Shown here: positions 7,489-12,434 of the stretch, in pieces
How the letters are laid out: every line of letters starts with the position of its first letter
Numbering within the stretch: position 1 is the first letter of the stretch
NCBI GenBank assembly: GCA_040900105.1
Contig: JBBDZP010000059.1
Span: 1-12,434, forward strand
Source: JACPDD01 sp040900105
GTDB taxonomy: Bacteria; Patescibacteriota; Microgenomatia; Levybacterales; UBA12049
Length of the DNA stretch: 12,434 nucleotides
Reading direction: 5' to 3'
Made by a program: the position numbers and the translations under genes
The notes under the pieces: model-generated
Seen by the model: the letters and a program-made list of their open reading frames with translations, nothing else
Database searches by the model: none
What the model was told of the DNA's origin: nothing

Positions 7489-7736
7489 TCAAACTCCTGA
7501 ATAATTGCTTTTTTGACTCTCTTACCGATTCCTGTCTTATAAAATTTTTCTCTCATCATTACATCCTCCTTACAAGAGTAGCTTTCATAGTATTTTAATT
7601 GTAAAGGTTTATTTGCCCTACTCCATTGGTTTGCGCTTGCATTATGCTCTTCTACGCGATCCTTCGGATCCTTGCCTGTAAAACCTACATACACTTTGTT
7701 GTTTCTTTCGCTTTTTGCGAAATAGATGTAATACAT
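7476..7736 (-). CDS. GIY-YIG domain protein (small nuclease-like)
   Basis: An 86-residue protein that is essentially one GIY-YIG domain (UvrC/homing-endonuclease nuclease module, PF01541). Seen: YYIYFAKS (2-9) and VYVGFT (15-20) as the two halves of the signature, Arg27 in the helix DRVEEHN, and Glu63 in MREKFYKTGIG, the usual catalytic Arg and Glu positions. Stand-alone proteins of this size are common in bacteria, often of unknown role. The ATG at 7736 gives the normal family start; the frame stays open upstream past a TTG at 7757 to 7844 through the repeat element. GGTGGAG lies just before the ATG. The last codons and the TAG stop come from tRNA-Val sequence (residues KDS plus stop). Flanking 16-bp repeats point to insertion or duplication at the tRNA. 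It may be a selfish cassette or a domesticated nuclease. Confidence 0.85.
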   Translation of the reverse strand: MYYIYFAKSERNNKVYVGFTGKDPKDRVEEHNASANQWSRANKPLQLKYYESYSCKEDVMMREKFYKTGIGKRVKKAIIQEFDKDS

Positions 7737-7746
7737 ATGCTCCACC

Positions 7747-7780
7747 GCTTCGGCCAAAGGCCGATCGTCCTCTGGACGAG
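7747..7780 (-). repeat. Double-hairpin palindromic element, copy A
   Basis: On the minus strand, two adjacent perfect hairpins: CGTCC-AGA-GGACG and TCGGCC-TTT-GGCCGA. The 34-nt core matches copy B (9766-9799, inside rplU) at 29 of 34 positions by my hand count. It sits between the upstream 16-bp repeat and the GIY-YIG start, and reads in-frame with that gene as RPEDDRPLAEA. Copy A is perfectly paired while copy B has mismatches, so A looks younger. Confidence 0.7.
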
Positions 7781-7795
7781 AGCTACGAGTCCTTA
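7780..7795. repeat. 16-bp direct repeat, copy 2 (orphan tRNA 5' fragment)
   Basis: Identical to 7473-7488. On the minus strand it reads TAAGGACTCGTAGCTC, which is tRNA-Val positions 1-13 with three leader bases, but no tRNA follows it. It marks the far end of the GIY-YIG cassette. Confidence 0.8.
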
Positions 7796-7816
7796 ACTTG
7801 GATTTAATCTTAACAT
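7793..7816 (-). CDS. Possible 7-codon leader peptide
   Basis: ATG at 7816 followed by seven sense codons in total (MLRLNPS) and TAA, preceded by a consensus-like GAGGAGG (7824-7830) at ideal 7-nt spacing. Its stop touches the orphan tRNA fragment. Such a good ribosome site is unusual in this window. However, the candidate promoter at 7819-7848 would start transcription downstream of the site, so the two calls conflict unless transcription starts further upstream. It could be a chance match or the remains of a gene start. Confidence 0.2.
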   Translation of the reverse strand: MLRLNPS

Positions 7817-7818
7817 AA

Positions 7819-7848
7819 ATTAGCCTCCTCGTACACCACGCAAGTCAA
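7819..7848 (-). promoter_or_regulatory. Candidate promoter for the GIY-YIG/tRNA-Val/glycan transcript
   Basis: TTGACT (7843-7848) and GCTAAT (7819-7824) on the minus strand with an 18-nt spacer, predicting a start near 7812. It is the best sigma-70-like pair I find upstream of the tRNA, but the -10 matches only 4 of 6 consensus bases. Confidence 0.35.
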
Positions 7849-7857
7849 CACATTCTA

Positions 7858-7889
7858 AATGTTACCGTATTCTAGTTTACGGTAATATT
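7858..7889. repeat. Intergenic hairpin 1 of 3
   Basis: TTACCGTA (7862-7869) and TACGGTAA (7878-7885) form an 8-bp stem with an 8-nt loop. The pairing extends outward through one G-T to 12 bp (7858-7889). No T-run follows, so a terminator is unlikely. Confidence 0.6.
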
Positions 7890-7890
7890 G

Positions 7891-7908
7891 CATCGATTCT
7901 TATCGATG
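7891..7908. repeat. Intergenic hairpin 2 of 3
   Basis: CATCGAT (7891-7897) and ATCGATG (7902-7908) form a perfect 7-bp stem with a 4-nt TCTT loop, 1 nt after hairpin 1. Confidence 0.6.
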
Positions 7909-7926
7909 AAACATGAAGAATACCCA

Positions 7927-7948
7927 GATTCTTTACGCTGAAAGAATC
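7927..7948. repeat. Intergenic hairpin 3 of 3
   Basis: GATTCTTT (7927-7934) and AAAGAATC (7941-7948) form a perfect 8-bp stem with loop ACGCTG. With the following CGCTCAAAATGACA it resembles short dispersed repeats I recall from several bacterial phyla (unchecked). Confidence 0.6.
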
Positions 7949-7962
7949 GAACGCGCTCAAAA

Positions 7963-7995
7963 TGACAAAGGACTCCTTAGCCTCATTGACAAAGG
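7963..7995 (+). repeat. Tandem 9-nt direct repeat overlapping the lepB promoter
   Basis: TGACAAAGG occurs at 7963-7971 and 7987-7995, 24 nt apart. The second copy, preceded by T, supplies the TTGACA -35 box of the lepB promoter, so that box may have come from repeat sequence. Confidence 0.5.
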
Positions 7996-8014
7996 TAATC
8001 AAATCAAAGACAAT
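7986..8014 (+). promoter_or_regulatory. lepB promoter, predicted leaderless start
   Basis: Consensus TTGACA (7986-7991), a 17-nt spacer and GACAAT (8009-8014, 4 of 6 matches). The predicted start, about 7 nt downstream, falls at 8020-8022, directly before the ATG at 8023. There is no Shine-Dalgarno near that ATG, which fits a leaderless mRNA. Confidence 0.55.
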
Positions 8015-8022
8015 TGACTAAT

Positions 8023-8592
8023 ATGCTCGTCCGGGCACTTAGAAAAGCATTTCATTTCATTTTAGACATTGCAGAGACTCTTGTCCTTTCTCTTGTATTT
8101 TTTATAATAATTTGGGCATTTTTCCTGCGTCCTTTTCAAGTTAATGGACTATCAATGTTTCCATCTTTCAAAGATAAGCAGTATGTACTTACAAATATAA
8201 TTGGTCTTCACTTTTCCAGTCCCAAAGTTGGCGACGTAGTTGTTTTTAAATCTCCCACAAATAATGAGGAGGATTTTATAAAAAGGGTCGTAGGAATTTC
8301 AGGGGACAATGTGATGATCAAAGATGGATTCGTCTATTTAAACGGAAGGGTTCTTGATGAAAGCGATTATCTTAAAGAAGACAGCAAAACTTATGGCGGC
8401 GCCTTTCTTAAAGAAGGCGTTGAAGTTAAAATACCAAAGGACTCTTATATAGTACTTGGGGATAACAGACTCTACAGTTCGGATTCAAGAGAATGGGGAT
8501 TTGTTCCAAAAGACTTTATAATTGGCGCATCCTTCTTCGCTTATTGGCCAATTGAGGAAATGAGGCCAATCAAAAATCCCCACAAAAACTAG
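8023..8592 (+). CDS. lepB: Signal peptidase I
   Basis: A 189-residue membrane-bound serine protease that removes signal peptides from exported proteins. Seen: a hydrophobic anchor at about 12-35, then the catalytic Ser44 in VNGLSMFPSF (box B), the general-base Lys87 in DFIKRVVGISGD (box D), and GDNRLYSSDSREWG at 146-159 (box E). All key residues of the S26A family are present, and the length is normal for a single-anchor enzyme. I chose ATG 8023 over an in-frame TTG at 8014 because the upstream promoter predicts a start at 8020-8022. The gene stands alone on its strand, divergent from the GIY-YIG/tRNA unit, and its TAG stop shares CTAG (8589-8592) with parB. Confidence 0.95.
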   Translation: MLVRALRKAFHFILDIAETLVLSLVFFIIIWAFFLRPFQVNGLSMFPSFKDKQYVLTNIIGLHFSSPKVGDVVVFKSPTNNEEDFIKRVVGISGDNVMIKDGFVYLNGRVLDESDYLKEDSKTYGGAFLKEGVEVKIPKDSYIVLGDNRLYSSDSREWGFVPKDFIIGASFFAYWPIEEMRPIKNPHKN

Positions 8593-9407
8593 TTCTGGGT
8601 CAATACGTCGGCAATCTGCTTAAGCTTGGGAGTAGTAACTTCCTGATCTCCTTTTATAACAATTACCATTCTTGCAAGACTTCTTGATTGAAAAACATTT
8701 ACTTTATCAAACCCCTGTCTCTCTCTTATTCTCGTTGCCATTTCATCAAGCTCCGGGATATAAAGTTTATCGCTCACGCTTCTTGGCTCTTTCTTTTCAA
8801 CTTCAGACTTTACCTGTCTTGCCATTTCTTCTGTCTGACGGACGGTACTATTCTCTTTAAGAATTTTCTTGAACAGCTCAAGCATTAATTTTGGATCACT
8901 TAAGGAAATTAGAGGCCTAACGTGGCCTTCCGTAATAACTCCTGCAACTAAAGCGTCTTTTATAGCGTCCGGAAGAGAAAGTAACCTCATTGTATTTGAA
9001 ACTGTTGGAGCACTCTTTCCTACTCTTTTTGCAACTTCATTTGTTCCCAACCCAAACTCATCAATTAGTCTTTTGTATGCCTGTGCTCTTTCAATAGGAT
9101 TTAAGTCTTCTCTTTGAACGTTCTCAACAATAGACATTTCAAGCATCCCCTGAGGGGTTGTTTCCTTAATCACAACTGGAACTTTTTCAAGTCCTATTGC
9201 TTTTGCGGCTCTCCAGCGTCTTTCTCCTGCAATAATCTGGTATCCGGCCGGAGTCTTAGCAACAACCAAAGGTTCTAAAATTCCCTGCTCTTTTATAGAC
9301 TCGACTAAATCCGCAAGCGAATCGGAAGCAATTATTCCTCTGGGTTGAAGAGGATTTGCCTGAAGCATGTTTGTGTCCAATTCAAAAATTCTTCCTTCGT
9401 TATCCAT
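8589..9407 (-). CDS. parB: Chromosome-partitioning protein ParB
   Basis: A 272-residue DNA-binding CTPase of the ParB/Noc family, which loads at parS sites and acts in chromosome segregation. Seen: box A NPLQPRG (18-24), the CTP-binding GERRWRAAKA (61-70), ENVQREDLNPIERAQAYKRL (95-114), and a helix-turn-helix at about 119-141 (GLGTNEVAKRVGKSAPTVSN). A dimerisation region would follow at about 215-272, where the sequence is less typical. No parA lies in the window; instead the gene sits behind rpmA with an 8-nt overlap. The start is supported by GGAGG at 9414-9418 with 6-nt spacing. No parS-like 16-mer was recognised here. Confidence 0.93.
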   Translation of the reverse strand: MDNEGRIFELDTNMLQANPLQPRGIIASDSLADLVESIKEQGILEPLVVAKTPAGYQIIAGERRWRAAKAIGLEKVPVVIKETTPQGMLEMSIVENVQREDLNPIERAQAYKRLIDEFGLGTNEVAKRVGKSAPTVSNTMRLLSLPDAIKDALVAGVITEGHVRPLISLSDPKLMLELFKKILKENSTVRQTEEMARQVKSEVEKKEPRSVSDKLYIPELDEMATRIRERQGFDKVNVFQSRSLARMVIVIKGDQEVTTPKLKQIADVLTQN

Positions 9408-9651
9408 TTATAACCTCCACCCAACTCTTTCCTCTTAGTTTCTTAAAGTTAACCTTTCCTTCCAGGATTGCAAACAATGTGTAATCATTTCCCATGGAGA
9501 CTCCGTGTCCCGCAAAAAACTTTGTTCCTTTTTGTCTCACAATTATATTCCCGGGCATAACTTTTTCTCCGCCATAAAGCTTAACGCCTAAACGTTTTGC
9601 TATAGAGTCTCTATTTCCTCGTACTGCTCCTTGTGCTTTTGTGTGTGCCAT
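9400..9651 (-). CDS. rpmA: 50S ribosomal protein L27
   Basis: An 83-residue large-subunit protein whose N-terminus reaches the peptidyl-transferase centre. It begins MAHTKAQGAVRGNRDS, then KRLGVKLYGGEKVMPGNIIVRQKGTKFFAGHGVSMGNDYTLFA, all matching the family, with no cleavable N-terminal extension. The usual Lys/Gly-rich start (MAHKKGGGS in many bacteria) is replaced by MAHTKAQGA. There is no Shine-Dalgarno close to the ATG; AGGAG lies 18 nt upstream. The 77-nt gap after rplU has a weak inverted repeat (GTGAAAA 9662-9668, TTTTCAC 9691-9697). Likely co-transcribed with rplU and parB. Confidence 0.95.
   Translation of the reverse strand: MAHTKAQGAVRGNRDSIAKRLGVKLYGGEKVMPGNIIVRQKGTKFFAGHGVSMGNDYTLFAILEGKVNFKKLRGKSWVEVING
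9414..9418 (-). promoter_or_regulatory. Shine-Dalgarno for parB inside rpmA
   Basis: GGAGG on the minus strand, 6 nt before the parB ATG at 9407 and within the last codons of rpmA. It confirms the start and allows translation of parB to be coupled to L27. Confidence 0.7.
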
Positions 9652-9728
9652 ATAAATTGTTGTGAAAAGCTCCTGTATTTTACCTCGAATTTTTCACGAA
9701 AGTCAAGACATCAAAGTGAATCAGCAAT

Positions 9729-10130
9729 TTATTTTTTTGCGGATGTTTTTTTTGCAGCCTTTCCAGCTTCGGACAGAGACCGATTGTCCTTTGGACGAGG
9801 GGCAGAAACTTTTTCACCGCTCTCTATCTTTTCAATCACAACCTTACTTAAAAGCGCTCTAAATCCTATGGTCCTTCTATATCTAGACTTTGCCTTAAAC
9901 TTAGAAACCTTAATCTTTTCTCCTTTTTTTTGCTTCAGTATTTTTGCCATAACCCGCGCGCCGGAGACATTAGGCTTGCCAATTTTCACTGAAGAATCGG
10001 AGACCAAAAGCAAAACGTCCTCAAAAGTTACGACGCTACTCTCCTCTTGTGGAAGTTTGTCAATTTCCAAAACATCTCCAGTTGTAACCCTATATTGCTT
10101 ACCACCTGTCTTAATAATCGCGTATTCCAT
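9729..10130 (-). CDS. rplU: 50S ribosomal protein L21 with extended C-terminal tail
   Basis: A 133-residue large-subunit protein that binds 23S rRNA. Seen: MEYAIIKTGGKQYRVTTGDVLEIDKL at the start and the RNA-binding KFKAKSRYRRTIGFRALLSKVVIEKI (about 78-102), both diagnostic. The family usually ends near residue 103. Here about 30 more residues follow, ending in a Lys/Ala-rich stretch. Residues 111-123 (PRPKDNRSLSEAG) are encoded by copy B of the double-hairpin element found upstream of the GIY-YIG gene, in the same reading frame. The start codon is directly behind a strong -10 box, so the mRNA is probably leaderless. Followed by rpmA and parB. Confidence 0.95.
   Translation of the reverse strand: MEYAIIKTGGKQYRVTTGDVLEIDKLPQEESSVVTFEDVLLLVSDSSVKIGKPNVSGARVMAKILKQKKGEKIKVSKFKAKSRYRRTIGFRALLSKVVIEKIESGEKVSAPRPKDNRSLSEAGKAAKKTSAKK
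9766..9799 (-). repeat. Double-hairpin palindromic element, copy B, inside rplU
   Basis: On the minus strand: GTCC-AAA-GGAC, then TCGGTC-TCT-GTCCGA with one mismatched pair. It matches copy A (7747-7780) at 29 of 34 positions and keeps the same frame (RPKDNRSLSEA against RPEDDRPLAEA), inside the unusual L21 tail. Confidence 0.65.
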
Positions 10131-10136
10131 CCTGCT

Positions 10137-10165
10137 ATTATAGCAAAACCCTACCTAATTTCCAA
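10137..10165 (-). promoter_or_regulatory. rplU-rpmA-parB promoter, extended -10, predicted leaderless
   Basis: On the minus strand: TTGGAA (10160-10165), a 17-nt spacer and a perfect TATAAT (10137-10142) preceded by TGC (extended -10). The expected start, 7 nt downstream, is the A of the rplU ATG at 10130. The -35 lies in the last codons of rodA. The -10 sits in a 13-bp palindrome, TGCTATTATAGCA (10133-10145), which could also be an operator. Confidence 0.6.
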
Positions 10166-11236
10166 CACATTCTTTTCTTTTTTCGCTCCCTTGTCAACTG
10201 CGGAAAGCAGGCCAAGCAATATAAAACTTGATAGAAGAGAGCTTCCGCCATAAGAAACAAAAGGAAGTGTAACTCCAACAACCGGCACAATCCCAACATT
10301 CATCCCAACATTTATAAAAAACTGGACAAGAAGTATAAAGAAGCAAGATAGGGTAAAAATTTTAGGAAAGGTATCATCAAGTCTTAAAAAAATTAAAAAT
10401 ATTCTATAAAAAATCAGAGCAAAAATTGCAAGGATTACCAATGCTCCCACAAACCCTAGCTCTTCTGCGATTGTTGCAAAAATAAAGTCCGTATGGCGCT
10501 CGGGCAGGAATCTAAGAGTGGATTGTGTTCCTTGTCCCAAGCCCTGGCCAAAAAACATTCCCGAGCCAACTGCAATAATGGACTGAATTGCGTTGTATGA
10601 AGTTCCAAGCGGATCAGAGGAGGGGTCAATGAACGTTAAAAGTCTTTGCTTTTGATAATCATGCAAAAAATTCCAAGCAATGGGCGATACGACCGCAAAA
10701 AGCAGAAGTCCTGACAGGAAATATCTATATGGAAAGCCAAAGACGAGAAGCGTAAATACCACAACAAAACTATAAATAAGGGCATTCCCCAAATCCGGTT
10801 GAAGAAAAATTAAGAAAGCAACAGGAAAAAGGTATGCAAAAATCATAAGGAAAGTGCTAAGCGATCGTTTTTTATTATTTCCCAGATATGCAGCAAGAGA
10901 AATAGCAAGAAAAGGCTTCATGAATTCGGAGAACTGGATCCTAAAACCAAAAAGTTCAAACCATCTAACTGCCCCTCTACTCTCTATACCAATGAAAAGC
11001 AGAAGTAAAAGTACTATCAAAGACACTACATATATTGGTACTGAATATAAACGAAGAACTTTGTAGTTTATATTCGCACAAAGAAAAAAAACAACAAGAG
11101 ATATAAAGACAAAGACCATCTGACTCCAAAAAAGAGAAGCACTAACAGAAAAGATGACTGTAAGACTTATTGTGACAAGCACCAAAACAGGTGCTAAAAG
11201 AGAAAAGTTAATATTGGACAGAAATCCTCTATTCAT
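10151..11236 (-). CDS. rodA: Peptidoglycan glycosyltransferase RodA (SEDS family)
   Basis: A 361-residue polytopic membrane enzyme (about 10 segments) that polymerises lipid II into glycan strands for cell elongation. Diagnostic SEDS motifs: RGAVRW (87-92), FSEFMKP (102-108), LQPDLG (145-150), the long outer loop with QRLLTFIDPSSDPLGTSYN, GQGLGQGTQSTLRFLPERHTDFIFA carrying the putative catalytic Asp250, and the C-terminal NVGIVPVVGVTLPFVSYGGSS. I call RodA over FtsW because of the short N-terminus and the isolated, non-dcw context; the two are close, and no partner class B PBP is visible. The ATG overlaps the ileS stop in ATGA (11233-11236). Confidence 0.9.
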   Translation of the reverse strand: MNRGFLSNINFSLLAPVLVLVTISLTVIFSVSASLFWSQMVFVFISLVVFFLCANINYKVLRLYSVPIYVVSLIVLLLLLFIGIESRGAVRWFELFGFRIQFSEFMKPFLAISLAAYLGNNKKRSLSTFLMIFAYLFPVAFLIFLQPDLGNALIYSFVVVFTLLVFGFPYRYFLSGLLLFAVVSPIAWNFLHDYQKQRLLTFIDPSSDPLGTSYNAIQSIIAVGSGMFFGQGLGQGTQSTLRFLPERHTDFIFATIAEELGFVGALVILAIFALIFYRIFLIFLRLDDTFPKIFTLSCFFILLVQFFINVGMNVGIVPVVGVTLPFVSYGGSSLLSSFILLGLLSAVDKGAKKEKNVLEIR

Positions 11237-12434
11237 TTTGAAGGATTAACTTTAAACTCTCCTTTTGAGATAGAACTAACCAAAGCCTTCCTTTTGATCT
11301 CACTTTCAAACTCTTTTGGCCAATCTTCTATTTGCACGTCAACTTTTTCATCCAGCTTTGTCCCAATTTTCTTTCTTTCCTCCTGAATTTTCCTAACAAT
11401 GTCCCTCGCCTCCCCAGCAGATTTAAGTTTAGGCGTAATTTCGGTAGCCAAAGTTACCTGCAAACCCAGATCTTTATGTGCTTGAGTGGTTGGATTGCCA
11501 TAGCTTACATTCAAAATGTTAAGCTCGTACTTTATTAAATTTTCGAATTCTATTGGTAGCCTTATTTGGTCAACATACATTAACTCTCGTAATGGCTGTC
11601 TTAATTTAATCTCGGCTATTTTTCTTTTTGCATGCCCTTTCTCCACGATTTCCCTCACTTTATCCATTTTTCTTTCTAAATCATCGTCAATTTTGTCTTC
11701 ATTTGTTTCTGGCCATGATGCCAGATGGACAGAATCTTCTTCTGTTAGATTTCGAAACATTTCTTCGGAAACAAAGGGTACTACAGGAGCAAGAAGTTTA
11801 GAAAGAGTCGTCAAGACCTCATGGCAGGTTGTATAAAATTTATTTTTGTCTTTCTGATCTTCTGCTGTTGGACCAACCCTATCTCTACTTCTTCTTATAT
11901 ACCATGTAGAAAAATCATCAACAAACTTCTGAAGCTTTGAAATTGTAGCAACAGTGTCATAATTATCAAGATCTTCCGATACTTCTTTAACTAATTTATT
12001 CAAAAGAGATAGTATCCATTTATCTAAAACATTTTCCGATTTTATTTTTTTATCCTTATCCCATGCATCTACATTTGCGTAGGTTATAAAGAAATTATAG
12101 GAGTTCCATAAAATCAACATTGTCCCCTTAACTTGCTGTCTGTATGCTTCTTCTGAGATTATAATGTCTTCGCCGTGCATTACGGGACTACTAAGCAAAT
12201 AAAGTCTAAGTGCATCGCCGCCATATTTTTGTAGTAGTTCCTTAGGATCGGGATAATTTCCGTAGTTCTTGCTCATCTTTCTTCCGTCTGTCCCCAAAAT
12301 TACGCCCTCAACTACCACATTCTTATAAGCAGGAGAATCGTATAGCGCGGCTCCTATAACGTGCAGAACGTAAAACCAAGCCCTAATTTGACCCGTATAC
12401 TCTGCTATGAAATCCGGTGGGAAGAAATCTTCAA
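11233..12434 (-). CDS. ileS: Isoleucyl-tRNA synthetase, C-terminal part (cut by the window)
   Basis: The 3' end of ileS; its 5' part lies beyond 12434, and the open frame runs to the window edge. Seen at the start: DFIAEYTGQIRAWFYVLHVIGAALYDSPAYKN and the catalytic-loop motif GRKMSKNYGNYPDP (KMSKN at 12265-12279), where the usual KMSKS Ser is Asn. The anticodon-binding helical domain follows (LDKWILSLLNKLVKEV ... DDFSTWYIRRSRDRV). The C-terminus (VDVQIEDWPKEFESEIKRKALVSSI) contains no Cys pairs, so the zinc ribbon of ordinary bacterial IleRS is absent, as in the eukaryote-like IleS2 type (inference). It charges tRNA-Ile. Its stop is coupled to rodA. Confidence 0.95.
   Translation of the reverse strand, partial: EDFFPPDFIAEYTGQIRAWFYVLHVIGAALYDSPAYKNVVVEGVILGTDGRKMSKNYGNYPDPKELLQKYGGDALRLYLLSSPVMHGEDIIISEEAYRQQVKGTMLILWNSYNFFITYANVDAWDKDKKIKSENVLDKWILSLLNKLVKEVSEDLDNYDTVATISKLQKFVDDFSTWYIRRSRDRVGPTAEDQKDKNKFYTTCHEVLTTLSKLLAPVVPFVSEEMFRNLTEEDSVHLASWPETNEDKIDDDLERKMDKVREIVEKGHAKRKIAEIKLRQPLRELMYVDQIRLPIEFENLIKYELNILNVSYGNPTTQAHKDLGLQVTLATEITPKLKSAGEARDIVRKIQEERKKIGTKLDEKVDVQIEDWPKEFESEIKRKALVSSISKGEFKVNPSK

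Noticed and set aside
7298..7492. Open frame on the minus strand across tRNA-Val
   Set aside because: Most of it is translated tRNA sequence followed by the hydrolase gene out of frame; no ribosome site and no family resemblance.
7414..7795. Group I intron or intein hosting the GIY-YIG gene
   Set aside because: The tRNA is complete and uninterrupted, the cassette is under 310 nt, and no intron core or intein motifs are visible.
7858..7948. The three hairpins as transcription terminators
   Set aside because: None is followed by a T-run on either strand.
8014..8022. TTG at 8014 as the lepB start
   Set aside because: The ATG at 8023 fits the predicted transcription start and normal family length; the TTG would lie within or upstream of the predicted start site.
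9652..9728. Structured ribosomal-protein leader before rpmA
   Set aside because: Only a 7-bp AT-rich inverted repeat with a 22-nt loop; too weak to call a regulatory RNA.
9631..10143. Long plus-strand open frame opposite rplU
   Set aside because: Antisense to L21, which is unmistakable; the translation has no recognisable features.
1..12434. CRISPR array, prophage, transposase or toxin-antitoxin system
   Set aside because: No regularly spaced repeats, no transposase or phage proteins and no toxin-antitoxin pair could be recognised.

Overview
This AT-rich, gene-dense window looks like a small-genome bacterium of the Candidate Phyla Radiation (Patescibacteria), possibly a Microgenomates relative. 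That placement is inference. It rests on tightly overlapping genes, few strong Shine-Dalgarno sites, an IleRS whose C-terminus has no zinc-finger cysteines, and a GIY-YIG protein of a kind I associate with those genomes. TGA is used as a normal stop at 2653, 4663 and 11233, so a recoded TGA (genetic code 25) is unlikely.

Layout. At 40-753 (+) is a single-pass membrane protein with two Ig-like domains. It converges on a long minus-strand surface-glycan cluster (750-7412). Read in its own direction, the cluster runs: alpha/beta hydrolase, Wzx-type flippase, GT2, GT4, a 104-nt gap with palindromes, GT2, GT2 (WaaE-like), and an O-antigen ligase/polymerase-like membrane protein. Most junctions overlap by 4-17 nt. 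Upstream of the cluster, on the same strand, is a compact unit: a GIY-YIG domain gene whose stop codon lies inside a tRNA-Val(CAC) gene, whose 3' end is 1 nt from the hydrolase start.

The divergent intergenic region 7796-8022 holds three hairpins, short direct repeats and candidate promoters in both directions. It leads on the plus strand to signal peptidase I (8023-8592), which converges on parB. The remaining minus-strand housekeeping block, in its own order, is ileS (3' part, cut by the window edge), rodA, rplU, rpmA, parB. ileS/rodA and rpmA/parB overlap. rplU has its own extended -10 promoter positioned to give a leaderless mRNA.

How the genes work together. The glycosyltransferases would build a lipid-linked glycan, the flippase would move it outward, and the O-antigen ligase-like protein would polymerise or attach it. 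RodA (peptidoglycan glycosyltransferase), LepB (protein export) and the Ig-domain protein also act at the envelope. L21, L27, IleRS and tRNA-Val serve translation; ParB serves chromosome segregation.

The most unusual signals are three. The GIY-YIG cassette is flanked by a 16-bp direct repeat derived from the 5' end of tRNA-Val. The GIY-YIG stop codon overlaps the tRNA. A 34-nt double-hairpin element upstream of the GIY-YIG start recurs in-frame, in the same reading frame, in the C-terminal tail of ribosomal protein L21.
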